Positions 55,469-63,425 of a DNA stretch of 64,000 nucleotides are shown in pieces. Made by a program: the position numbers and the translations under genes. The stretch covers positions 1,116,001 through 1,180,000 of the forward strand of contig NZ_CP139368.1 in NCBI RefSeq assembly GCF_034120055.1, read 5' to 3'. The DNA comes from Microbacterium rhizosphaerae (GTDB lineage Bacteria > Actinomycetota > Actinomycetes > Actinomycetales > Microbacteriaceae). Numbering within the stretch: position 1 is the stretch's first letter; every line of letters begins with the position of its first letter. Under the pieces are notes generated by a model, which saw only the letters and a program-made list of their open reading frames with translations, made no database searches and had not been told where the DNA came from.

Positions 55469-56272
55469 TCAGTACGAGGCGCGCTCGCTCTCGCCCGGCG
55501 CAGGGATGAATCGGGAGGCGAGCGCCTCGGAGCCGCGCGCGAGCATCGACACGTCGGCGGCCACGGCGACGAAGGCCGCCCCGCCGGCGATGTAGGCGTC
55601 GGCCGCGACCGGGTCGAACGCGTTCACGCCGACGGGCTTCCCCGCGCCCGTGACGGCCTCGAACGTGCGCTGCACGGCGGCGAGGACCTCGGGATGCGTC
55701 TGCTGCCCGAGCACCCCGAGTGAGGCGGCGAGGTCGGCCGGGCCGACGAAGACCGCATCGACGCCGTCGACGGCGGCGATCTCCGCCGCGTTCTCCACCG
55801 CCTCGGCCGACTCGACCTGGACGATGAGCGAGACGTGGTCGTCGGCATCCTGGAGGTATCCCTCCACGCGGTTCCAGCGCGCCGAGCGCGACAGCGACGA
55901 GCCGACGCCGCGCCGCCCCCGCGGCGGGTAGCGCACGGCGGCCACGAGCTCGCGGGCCTGCTCGGCGGTCGACACCATCGGCACGATGACGTTCTGCGCG
56001 CCGATGTCGAGCACCTGCTTCAGGATCACGTCGTCGCCGTGCGGCACGCGCACGACCGGAGCCACCGGGTAGGCGCCGACCGCCTGCAGCTGCGCGAGGA
56101 CGGACTCGAGCGTGTTCGCGGAGTGCTCCATGTCGATGAGCAGCCAGTCGACGCCCGATCCCGCGAGGATCTCGGCGACCAGGGGCGAGCCCGAGCACGC
56201 CCACAGGCCGATGAGCGTGCGGTCGGATGCGGCGAGCCGCTCGCGGATGGTGGTGCTCAGGTGAACTGGCAT
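55469..56272 (-). CDS. hpaI: 4-hydroxy-2-oxoheptanedioate aldolase (HpaI)
   Basis: A 267-residue class II pyruvate aldolase. Motifs are GLWACSGSPLVAEILAGSGV, DWLLIDMEHSANTL (metal/substrate region), APVVRVPHGDDVILKQVLD with Arg, GAQNVIVPMVSTAEQARE, and QVESAEAVENAAEIAAV with the metal-binding Glu. It cleaves 4-hydroxy-2-oxoheptane-1,7-dioate to pyruvate and succinate semialdehyde, the last step of homoprotocatechuate degradation. ATG 56272 lies 16 bp inside the hpaH 3' end, so the genes overlap. It is the last gene of the hpa operon. Confidence 0.92.
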   Translation of the reverse strand: MPVHLSTTIRERLAASDRTLIGLWACSGSPLVAEILAGSGVDWLLIDMEHSANTLESVLAQLQAVGAYPVAPVVRVPHGDDVILKQVLDIGAQNVIVPMVSTAEQARELVAAVRYPPRGRRGVGSSLSRSARWNRVEGYLQDADDHVSLIVQVESAEAVENAAEIAAVDGVDAVFVGPADLAASLGVLGQQTHPEVLAAVQRTFEAVTGAGKPVGVNAFDPVAADAYIAGGAAFVAVAADVSMLARGSEALASRFIPAPGESERASY

Positions 56273-57042
56273 GTGATGGTCCCCAATGGTCCGTAGTCGC
56301 ACACCACGGTATCGCCGCGGGACACCCACATCGGCCGCGTGAACGAACCGGCCAGGATGATCTCGCCGGCCTCCAGTCTGGCCCCGTGCTGGTGGAACTT
56401 GTTCGCGAGCCACGCCACGCCGACCGCGGGATTTCCGAGGACGCCCGCCGCGACGCCGGTCTCCTCGATCTGCCCGTTGCGCGAGAGCACCCCGGGCACC
56501 CACGGCAGGTCGACCTCGTCGAGCCGCTTGCGGGTGTCGCCGAGCACCATCGCGCCGTAGGCGGCGTTGTCGCTGATCGTGTCGACGATCGTGCGGCCCT
56601 CCAGCTCGATGTGCGAGTTCAGCACCTCGAGGGCCGGCACGACGTGCGCGGTCGCGCGCAGGACGTCCTCGAGGGTGCAGTCGGGGCCCTCGAGCGGCTC
56701 CGCGAGGACGAAGGCGAGCTCGACCTCGATGCGCACGTTCGAGAAGTCGTCGAACGGGATGCTCGACCCGCTGGCGTACACCGTGTCGTCGAACATCACC
56801 CCGTAGTCGGGCTCGGTGATGCCCGTCGCCTGCTGCATGGCCTTCGAGGTGAGGCCGATCTTGCGCCCGACGATCCGGTGGCCGTCGGCGAGACGCTTGT
56901 CGCGCCACACGCCCTGGATCGCGTACGAGTCCTCGATCGTCGCATCCGGATACCGCGCGGTGATGCGCGGGATCACCGTGCGCGTGCGGCCCGCCTCGGC
57001 GAGCTCCTCGGCGATCTGCGCGATGACATCGGGTGACAGCAT
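56257..57042 (-). CDS. hpaH: 2-oxo-hept-4-ene-1,7-dioate hydratase (HpaH)
   Basis: A 261-residue hydratase of the MhpD/HpaH family (FAH-like fold). Recognisable elements are YAIQGVWRDKRLADGHRIVG, RKIGLTSKAMQQATGI, PDYGVMFDDTVYASGSSIP, IEVELAFVLAEPL and AGEIILAGSFTRPM. It hydrates 2-oxohept-4-ene-1,7-dioate to the 4-hydroxy compound cleaved by HpaI. ATG 57042 has AGGAGGAAACGGG upstream. hpaD lies 11 bp before it on the same strand. The order D-H-I follows the pathway. Confidence 0.92.
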   Translation of the reverse strand: MLSPDVIAQIAEELAEAGRTRTVIPRITARYPDATIEDSYAIQGVWRDKRLADGHRIVGRKIGLTSKAMQQATGITEPDYGVMFDDTVYASGSSIPFDDFSNVRIEVELAFVLAEPLEGPDCTLEDVLRATAHVVPALEVLNSHIELEGRTIVDTISDNAAYGAMVLGDTRKRLDEVDLPWVPGVLSRNGQIEETGVAAGVLGNPAVGVAWLANKFHQHGARLEAGEIILAGSFTRPMWVSRGDTVVCDYGPLGTITCQFT

Positions 57043-57053
57043 CCCGTTTCCTC

Positions 57054-58220
57054 CTAGAGCTGGTGGCCGAGCTTGTACTCGCCCTGCTTCCACTCGGGCA
57101 TGGATGCGTCGCCCTCGTCCGGTCGGGTGTAGCTGAACCCGTCGGCGCCGATCGTGACCGCCATCTCGGACGTGTCGGTGCGGGCGACGACCGGCTGCGG
57201 ATTGCCGTCGAGGTCGAGCACGAGCGACGCCTCGGTGTACCAGGACGGGACGACCGGGTTGCCCCACCAGTCGCGGCGCTGGTTGTCGTGCACGTCCCAC
57301 GTGACGACCGGGTTGTCGGGATCGCCGGTGTAGTAGTCCTGCGTGTAGATCTCGACGCGGTGGCCGTCGGGGTCGCGCAGGTACAGGTAGAACGCGTTCG
57401 AGACGCCGTGGCGGCCGGGGCCGCGCTCGATGGCGTCCGAGCGGCGCAGGGCGCCGAGCTTGTCGCAGATCGCGAGGATGTTGTGCTTCTCGTGCGTGGC
57501 GAAGGCGACGTGGTGCATGCGCGGGCCGTCGCCGCCGGTCATGGCCGTGTCGTGCACGGTGGGCTTGCGGCGCATCCATGCCGCGTAGACGGTGCCCTCG
57601 TCGTCCTGGATGTCCTCCGTGACGCGGAAGCCGAGGTCCTGCATGTAGCCGACCGCGCGCGGGACGTCGGGCGTGACCTGGTTGAAGTGGTCGAGCCGCA
57701 CGAGCTCGCCCGGGGTGTGCAGGTCGTACCGCCAGGAGAGGCGCTCGACATGCTCGGTCTGGTGGAAGAACTCGTAGGGGAAGCCGAGCGGGTCGACGAC
57801 CCGCACCGAGTCGCCGATGCCCTTCGTCCAGCCCTGCGGGTTGCGGCGCACGTCGCAGCCGAGCTCGGTGTAGAACGCGACGGCCTTGTCGAGGTCTTCG
57901 GGAGTGCGCACGCGGTACGAGAACGCGGCGACCGCGGCCACCGGCCCCTGCCGCAGGACCAGGTTGTGGTGGATGAACTCCTCCGTCGAGCGGAGGTGGA
58001 TCGTGGTGTCGTCCTCTTCCGTGACGTACAGCCCGAGCACATCGACGTAGAACTCGCGGGAGGCGAGGAGGTCGGTGACCACGAGCTCCATGTACGCGCA
58101 GCGCAGCACGTCCGGCGGGGCGGCCGCGGGGGTCGGCACCGGGTTCTCGGAGTGGATGGGCGCCTCCTGGCTCACGTAGAAGCCCGAGGAGGTGAGGGTC
58201 ATGTCTTTGCGGTCGGTCAT
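57054..58220 (-). CDS. hpaD: Homoprotocatechuate 2,3-dioxygenase (type I extradiol)
   Basis: A 388-residue dioxygenase, which opens the ring of 3,4-dihydroxyphenylacetate to 5-carboxymethyl-2-hydroxymuconate semialdehyde. Two vicinal-oxygen-chelate domains are visible. The metal ligands map to His178 (LDHFNQV), His237 (MHHVAF) and Glu290 (RVEIYTQDY), and the second-sphere His to His223 (TVHDTAM). Each is offset by exactly 23 from His155, His214, Glu267 and His200 of the Brevibacterium fuscum enzyme, whose close relative in Arthrobacter uses Mn instead of Fe. The metal here cannot be told from sequence. ATG 58220 opens MTDRKDMTLTSSGF. It is central to the hpa operon. Confidence 0.95.
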   Translation of the reverse strand: MTDRKDMTLTSSGFYVSQEAPIHSENPVPTPAAAPPDVLRCAYMELVVTDLLASREFYVDVLGLYVTEEDDTTIHLRSTEEFIHHNLVLRQGPVAAVAAFSYRVRTPEDLDKAVAFYTELGCDVRRNPQGWTKGIGDSVRVVDPLGFPYEFFHQTEHVERLSWRYDLHTPGELVRLDHFNQVTPDVPRAVGYMQDLGFRVTEDIQDDEGTVYAAWMRRKPTVHDTAMTGGDGPRMHHVAFATHEKHNILAICDKLGALRRSDAIERGPGRHGVSNAFYLYLRDPDGHRVEIYTQDYYTGDPDNPVVTWDVHDNQRRDWWGNPVVPSWYTEASLVLDLDGNPQPVVARTDTSEMAVTIGADGFSYTRPDEGDASMPEWKQGEYKLGHQL

Positions 58221-58249
58221 GTCAGCGTCCTTGCTTTGAGATCCGGCGG

Positions 58250-59755
58250 TCAGTTCTTGCCGAAGGTGGGGTTGTGGACCTTGCCGAGCGTGATGTGCAC
58301 GGCCTGCTGGTCGGTGTAGAAGTCGATCGAGCGGTAGCCGCCCTCGTGGCCGAGGCCCGAGGCCTTCACACCGCCGAACGGAGTGCGCAGGTCGCGCACG
58401 TTGTTCGAGTTCAGCCACACCATCCCGGCCTCGACGGCCTGGGCGAAGTTGTGGGCGCGCTTGAGGTCGTTCGTCCAGATGTACGCGGCGAGGCCGTACT
58501 TCGTGTTGTTCGCGAGGGCCAGAGCCTCTTCGTCCGTGTCGAACGGGGTGATCGCGACGACCGGTCCGAAGATCTCCTCCTGGAAGATCCGCGCGTCCGG
58601 GCTGACGTCGGCGAACACGGTCGGTGCGACGAAGTTGCCGACCTCGAACCCCTCGGGACGGCCGCCGCCGGCGACGAGGCGACCCTCTCCTTTGCCGATC
58701 TCGACGTAGCTCATGACCTTCTCGTAGTGCTCCGGGTGCACGAGCGCGCCGACCTCGGTCGCCGGGTCGTGCGGGTAGCCGACCGTGACGCGCTTCGCCT
58801 GGGCCGCGTACTTCTCGACGAACTCGTCGTACACCTCGCGCTGCACGAGGATGCGGCTGCCCGCGGTGCAGCGTTCGCCGTTGAGTGAGAACACGCCGAA
58901 GATCGTGGCGTCGATCGCCGCGTCGAGGTCGGCGTCGGCGAAGACGACGGCGGGCGACTTGCCGCCGAGCTCCATCGACAGGCCCTTGAGGAACGGCGCC
59001 GCGTTGCCGAAGATGATCTGCCCTGTGCGGCTCTCGCCGGTGAAGGAGATGAGCGGCACGTCGGGGTGCTTCACGAGGGCGTCGCCCGCATCCTCGCCCA
59101 GTCCGTTGACGAGGTTGAAGACGCCCTGGGGAAGGCCCGCCTCCTCGAAGATGCCGGCCCACAGGGATGCCGACAGCGGCGTGAACTCGGCGGGCTTCAG
59201 GACGACCGTGTTGCCGGTGGCGAGGGCCGGTCCGAGCTTCCACGACTCGAGCATGAACGGGGTGTTCCACGGCGTGATGAGGCCGGCGACGCCGATCGGC
59301 TTGCGGTTCACGTAGTTGATCTGTCGCCCCGGCACCTTGAACGTGTCGTCGGCCTGGGCGACGATGAGGTCCGCGAAGAAGCGGAAGTTCTCCGCGGCGC
59401 GACGGGCCTGACCGAGGGCCTGCGTGATCGGCAGACCCGAGTCGTACGACTCGAGCTCGGCGAGCCGGGCGTCGCGGGACTCGACGATGTCGGCGATGCG
59501 GTGCAGCACGCGCGAGCGCTCGCGGGGCAGCATCCGCGGCCAGGGGCCATCGGCGAAGGCGCGCGCGGCGGCGGCGACGGCCTTGTCGATGTCGGCCTTC
59601 TTGCCGGCGGCCGCCTGCACGTACACCTCGTTGGTCACCGGGTCGAGCACGTCGAAGGTGTCGCCGTCGACGGAGTCGACGAACCGGCCGTCGATGTAGT
59701 GCTGGATGCGGTCGGGCAGGTCGGCGGGGACGTGCGCGTGGGCGTTGTCGGTCAT
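58250..59755 (-). CDS. hpaE: 5-carboxymethyl-2-hydroxymuconate semialdehyde dehydrogenase
   Basis: A 501-residue aldehyde dehydrogenase. Key features are LITPWNTPFMLESWKLGPAL (cofactor binding), VVLKPAEFTPLSA, LSMELGGKSPAVVF with the general-base Glu, and NGERCTAGSR with the nucleophilic Cys. The C-terminus FGGVKASGLGHEGGYRSIDF is typical of HpaE. It oxidises the ring-cleavage semialdehyde to 5-carboxymethyl-2-hydroxymuconate with NAD. ATG 59755 was chosen by family N-terminus; the frame extends further upstream through the GntR gene. It lies between gntR (18 bp upstream) and hpaD (30 bp downstream). Confidence 0.94.
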   Translation of the reverse strand: MTDNAHAHVPADLPDRIQHYIDGRFVDSVDGDTFDVLDPVTNEVYVQAAAGKKADIDKAVAAAARAFADGPWPRMLPRERSRVLHRIADIVESRDARLAELESYDSGLPITQALGQARRAAENFRFFADLIVAQADDTFKVPGRQINYVNRKPIGVAGLITPWNTPFMLESWKLGPALATGNTVVLKPAEFTPLSASLWAGIFEEAGLPQGVFNLVNGLGEDAGDALVKHPDVPLISFTGESRTGQIIFGNAAPFLKGLSMELGGKSPAVVFADADLDAAIDATIFGVFSLNGERCTAGSRILVQREVYDEFVEKYAAQAKRVTVGYPHDPATEVGALVHPEHYEKVMSYVEIGKGEGRLVAGGGRPEGFEVGNFVAPTVFADVSPDARIFQEEIFGPVVAITPFDTDEEALALANNTKYGLAAYIWTNDLKRAHNFAQAVEAGMVWLNSNNVRDLRTPFGGVKASGLGHEGGYRSIDFYTDQQAVHITLGKVHNPTFGKN

Positions 59756-59772
59756 CGGTGCTCCTGTCGGAT

Positions 59773-60435
59773 TCAGTGGTCGTGGCGCGCGGCGAGGAAG
59801 GCGTCGAGCGTGCGCCAGCGGTGGTTGCGCGCGGCCAGCTCGATCTCGAGCGGGTCGGCGCCGGTGCGGATGAGGTCGAGGATCTCGGTGTGCTCCTCGA
59901 CCGAGTGGTGTGCACGCCCGGGCACGAAGGCGAACGTCGAATCCCGCAGGTTCGACAGGCGCCCCCAGCCGCGGTGGACGAGGTCGAGGATGTGCGGGTT
60001 CGGGCACGGCTCGTACAGCACGGAGTGGAACTGCTGGTTCAGCTGCGTGAACACGTGCGCGTCGAAGTGCTCGAGGAGGCGCTGCATCCGGTCGTTGACC
60101 TCCGCCGCGCGGTCGAGATCCTCGGGCATGAGCAGGGGAGCGGACATCGAGGTCGCGGCTCCCTCGACGAGCCCGAGGGTCTGCATCGTGAAGGCGTACT
60201 CGCTCTCGTCCACCACGGTCACGCGTGCGCCCACGTTGCGCTCGAAGGTGACGAGACCCTCGGCCTCCAGGCGGCGGATCGCCTCGCGCACCGGAACGAC
60301 GCTCATGTCGAGGGCCTCGGCGATGGGGGCGAGGACGAGCCGGTACCCGGCACTGAACTCGTTGCGTGCGATGCGCTCGCGGATCCACACGTAGGCGCGC
60401 TCGGACTTGCTGGCGGTGTCGGTCGTCGTACTCAT
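59773..60435 (-). CDS. GntR-family regulator with FCD domain, in the hpa operon
   Basis: A 220-residue regulator. The N-terminal GntR helix-turn-helix is IRERIARNEFSAGYRLVLAP followed by EALDMSVVPVREAIRRLEAEGLVTFERNVGARV. The C-terminal FCD domain carries metal-ligand-type residues (LNQQFHSVLYEP, AHHSVEEHTEIL). Such proteins repress catabolic operons until an organic-acid intermediate binds. Its position between hpaG and hpaE, with an ATGA overlap to hpaG, suggests autogenous control of this operon, and the AT-rich element near 61942-61965 is a possible target. The effector is probably a pathway intermediate; this is inference. Confidence 0.9.
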   Translation of the reverse strand: MSTTTDTASKSERAYVWIRERIARNEFSAGYRLVLAPIAEALDMSVVPVREAIRRLEAEGLVTFERNVGARVTVVDESEYAFTMQTLGLVEGAATSMSAPLLMPEDLDRAAEVNDRMQRLLEHFDAHVFTQLNQQFHSVLYEPCPNPHILDLVHRGWGRLSNLRDSTFAFVPGRAHHSVEEHTEILDLIRTGADPLEIELAARNHRWRTLDAFLAARHDH

Positions 60436-61919
60436 GACTCCCGCTCCGCGTCATAGCGTGCGCGCCACTCGGCGTTCATGGGGAAGAGCCCGTCGACCTT
60501 GTGGCCTTCGCGGATGCGATCGGCGATCCAGGCATCCACCTCCTCCTGCGCGAGGGCCGCGTCGGCGACCTCCTCGGCGATGCCGGGCGGGATGACGATG
60601 ACACCGTCGTCGTCGCCGACGATGATGTCGCCGGGCTCGATCGTGGTGCCGCCGCATCCGATCGCCACATCGACGTCCCACGGGACGTGCTTGCGCCCGA
60701 GGACGGCGGGATGCGCGCCGCGGGAGTAGACCGGGATGCCGACCGCGGCCACGGCCTCGTAGTCGCGGACGCCTCCGTCGGTGACGATGCCGGCGGCCCC
60801 GCGCGCGTGGGCGCGCAGGGCGAGGATGTCGCCGAGGGTGCCGGATCCGCTCTCGCCGCGGGCCTCGATGACGATGACCTCGCCCTCGCCGACGGCGTCG
60901 AACGCGCGCTTCTGCGCGTTGTAGCCGCCGCCGTGGCTCTGGAAGAGGTCCTCGCGGCCGGGGACGAAGCGAAGGGTGCGTGCGGTGCCCACGAGTTTGA
61001 CACCGGGATGCATCGGCCGCACGCCGTCGACCGTGACGTTGTCCAGGCCGCGCTTGCGCAGCTGCCCCGACAGGCCCGCGACCGGGACGGCCTCGAGCTT
61101 CGCGCGAAGTTCGGGGGTGAGCGCGGGCGCGGGCTCCGGCAGACCGGCGGCCTCGCGCGAGCCCCAGGCCTCGGCGCGCTGCGTGTCGTCGACGTGGGGG
61201 AGTGAGCCGACCTCGGCGTCGAAGCCGCCCGAGCCCTGCACGACGTGGGTCACCAGGCTGCCGGTCGACAGTCCCGCCGATGGCGCGTCGACCTCGACCT
61301 CGACGACGTCGCCCGGCTGCACGACGGACGAGCCGGCGGGGGTGCCGGTCAGGATGACGTCGCCGGTCTCGAGCGTGAAGTGCTGCGAGAGGTCGGCGAC
61401 GAGCTGCGTGAGAGGGAAGATGAGGCCGGCCGACGTGTCGTCCTGCACGAGGGCGCCGTTCACCCACGTGCGCAGGCGCAGGCCGGCGGGGTCGACGGCG
61501 CGGGCGTCGATGAGGGCCGGACCGAGGGGCGTGTAGCCGTCGCCGCCCTTGGAGCGCACGTTCGACCCCTTGTCGTTCGCACGCAGGTCGTACAGGCCGA
61601 AGTCGTTGGCGGCGGTGACCCAGCCGACATGGCTCCAGGCGTCGGCCGGCGGGATGCGACGCCCCGGCGTGCCGATGACGAGCGCGATCTCGCCCTCGAA
61701 GGCCAGAAGCTCGGTGCCCTCGGGTCGTTCGATCGTCGAACCGGTCCCGGCGACCGAGCTCGACGGCTTGAAGAAGTAGCTCGGGGCGGCGGGGCGCCGA
61801 CCGCGCTGGTCGGCCCGGGAGGCGTAGCTCAGGTGGATCGCGATGATCTTCCCCGGGCGGGTGGGAAGCGCGGCGAATCGGGGATCCGACGTGTCCCTGG
61901 AACGGCTGTCCGTGCTCAT
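60432..61919 (-). CDS. hpaG: HpaG-like fusion of FAH-type isomerase/decarboxylase domain with an RraA-like domain
   Basis: A 495-residue two-domain protein. Residues ~20-235 are a fumarylacetoacetate-hydrolase fold (SYFFKPSSSVAGTGSTIERP, LAFEGEIALVIG with the metal-binding ExE, WVTAANDFGLYDLRA with the metal Asp, DVILTGTPAGSSVVQPGD). They resemble the 5-oxopent-3-ene-1,2,5-tricarboxylate decarboxylase/HHDD isomerase of hpa pathways. Residues ~265-485 are an RraA/HMG-aldolase-like domain (GSGTLGDILALRAHARGAAG, IVTDGGVRDYEAVAAVG with the catalytic-type DGxxRD). In E. coli HpaG has two FAH repeats. Here the second is replaced by an RraA-like domain that may carry the decarboxylation. First gene of the operon, ATG 61919. 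Confidence 0.87.
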   Translation of the reverse strand: MSTDSRSRDTSDPRFAALPTRPGKIIAIHLSYASRADQRGRRPAAPSYFFKPSSSVAGTGSTIERPEGTELLAFEGEIALVIGTPGRRIPPADAWSHVGWVTAANDFGLYDLRANDKGSNVRSKGGDGYTPLGPALIDARAVDPAGLRLRTWVNGALVQDDTSAGLIFPLTQLVADLSQHFTLETGDVILTGTPAGSSVVQPGDVVEVEVDAPSAGLSTGSLVTHVVQGSGGFDAEVGSLPHVDDTQRAEAWGSREAAGLPEPAPALTPELRAKLEAVPVAGLSGQLRKRGLDNVTVDGVRPMHPGVKLVGTARTLRFVPGREDLFQSHGGGYNAQKRAFDAVGEGEVIVIEARGESGSGTLGDILALRAHARGAAGIVTDGGVRDYEAVAAVGIPVYSRGAHPAVLGRKHVPWDVDVAIGCGGTTIEPGDIIVGDDDGVIVIPPGIAEEVADAALAQEEVDAWIADRIREGHKVDGLFPMNAEWRARYDAERES

Positions 61920-61941
61920 GAGCTCCCTTACCCTTGGCGTT

Positions 61942-61979
61942 GTATCTGAAATCGTATATTATCCGTCTCATCGCAACAA
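61942..61979 (-). promoter_or_regulatory. Predicted promoter/operator region between hpaG and the MFS gene
   Basis: On the minus strand, TTGTTG (complement of 61974-61979) and TACGAT (complement of 61951-61956) are spaced 17 bp and point at hpaG. The surrounding AT-rich stretch (61942-61963) carries two GTAT words 11 bp apart that could be contacted by the GntR or IclR regulator. No convincing full palindrome is present. Confidence 0.45.
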
Positions 61980-62039
61980 GCACGACTTTCGCGGCGGGTC
62001 CTCCGCCGTGCAGAGGCAGACGAGACGAAGGAGTCGCCA

Positions 62040-63425
62040 ATGAGCAGCGGGCCGCAGCATCCGGGATTCACCCCCACGGGGACGATCCAGAGCACCCCCG
62101 ATCGCCGACGGGTCGTGGTCGCGACCGTCGTCGGCACCACGGTGGAGTGGTACGACTTCTTCATCTACGCGTTCGCAGCCGGTGTCGTGTTCGCTGATCT
62201 GTTCTTCGCTCCCGCCGGTCCCCAGTTCGCGCAGATCCTCTCCTTCATCACGGTGGGCATCAGCTTCCTCTTCCGCCCGCTCGGCGCGTTCCTCGCCGGG
62301 CACTTCGGCGACAAGCTCGGCCGCCGGCCCGTCCTCGTCATCACGCTGATCATGATGGGCACGGCCACGACCCTCGTCGGCCTGCTGCCCACGTACGCCG
62401 TCATCGGGGTGTGGGCGCCGGTCCTGCTGATCCTGCTGCGCATCGTGCAGGGGATCTCGGCGGGCGGCGAGTGGGGCGGCGCCGTCCTGATGGCCGTGGA
62501 GCACGCGCCCAAGGCGAAGCGCGGGCTGTTCGGCGCGTCGCCGCAGATCGGCGTGCCGATCGGCCTGCTCCTCGCATCCCTCGTCCTGGCGCTCATGGCG
62601 CAGATCGCGCCCGGCGCGGCGTTCGCGGCGTGGGGCTGGCGCGTGCCCTTCCTGCTGTCGTTCGTGCTGATCCTCGTCGGCTACTGGGTGCGCCGCCGGG
62701 TGGAGGAGAGCCCGGTGTTCAACGAGATCGCCGAGCGCAAGGAGCAGAGCCGGATGCCCATCGTGCAGCTGTTCCGTCGGCACACGCTGCTGGTGATCAT
62801 CGCGGCGCTCGTCTTCGCGGGCAACAACGCGGTCGGCTACATGACGACCGGCGGCTATGTGCAGCACTACGCGACCGACCCGGCCGGGCCCATCAAGCTG
62901 AACCCCGGCCCGGTCTTCTGGGTCGTCGCGGTGTCCGGCGTGACGTGGCTCATCTCGACGTGGTTCGCGGGATGGTTCTCCGACAAGATCGGCCGCCGCA
63001 ACACCTACATCGTCGGGTGGATCGTGCAGCTCGTCGGCGTCTTCCTCCTCTTCCCGCTGACGAACACGGGCTCGCTCCTCTCGCTGATGGTCGCGCTCAT
63101 CGTGCTGACGATCGGCCTCGGCCTGACCTATGGACCGCAGGCGGCGCTGTACTCCGAGCTGTTCCCGGCATCCATCCGCTTCTCGGGCGTCTCGATCTCG
63201 TACGCCATCGGCGCCATCATCGGCGGCGCGTTCGCTCCCACGATCGCGCAGGCCATCTTCCAGGCGACCGGGTCGACGAACGGCATCACGTGGTACCTCG
63301 CCGGGATGACGCTGCTCGGACTCGTCGCGACGCTGCTGCTGCGCGACCGCACGGGCATCCCGCTCGGCCCGGATCACGAGGCCGAGCAGGAGGTCAGCCC
63401 GATCCGCGGCTTCGCCAAGGTCTGA
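62040..63425 (+). CDS. MFS transporter, metabolite:H+ symporter family (probable 4-hydroxyphenylacetate-type uptake)
   Basis: A 461-residue transporter with 12 predicted helices. Motifs of the MHS family are VVGTTVEWYDFFIYAFAAG in helix 1, FRPLGAFLAGHFGDKLGRRP in loop 2-3, RIVQGISAGGEWGGAVLMAV in helix 4, and WFSDKIGRRNTYIVG in loop 8-9. ATG 62040 has GACGAAGGAGTCGCC upstream. It is divergent from the hpa operon with 120 bp between, and convergent with an IclR gene, so it most likely imports 4-hydroxyphenylacetate, homoprotocatechuate or a related aromatic acid. The substrate is inferred from position only. Confidence 0.9.
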   Translation: MSSGPQHPGFTPTGTIQSTPDRRRVVVATVVGTTVEWYDFFIYAFAAGVVFADLFFAPAGPQFAQILSFITVGISFLFRPLGAFLAGHFGDKLGRRPVLVITLIMMGTATTLVGLLPTYAVIGVWAPVLLILLRIVQGISAGGEWGGAVLMAVEHAPKAKRGLFGASPQIGVPIGLLLASLVLALMAQIAPGAAFAAWGWRVPFLLSFVLILVGYWVRRRVEESPVFNEIAERKEQSRMPIVQLFRRHTLLVIIAALVFAGNNAVGYMTTGGYVQHYATDPAGPIKLNPGPVFWVVAVSGVTWLISTWFAGWFSDKIGRRNTYIVGWIVQLVGVFLLFPLTNTGSLLSLMVALIVLTIGLGLTYGPQAALYSELFPASIRFSGVSISYAIGAIIGGAFAPTIAQAIFQATGSTNGITWYLAGMTLLGLVATLLLRDRTGIPLGPDHEAEQEVSPIRGFAKV

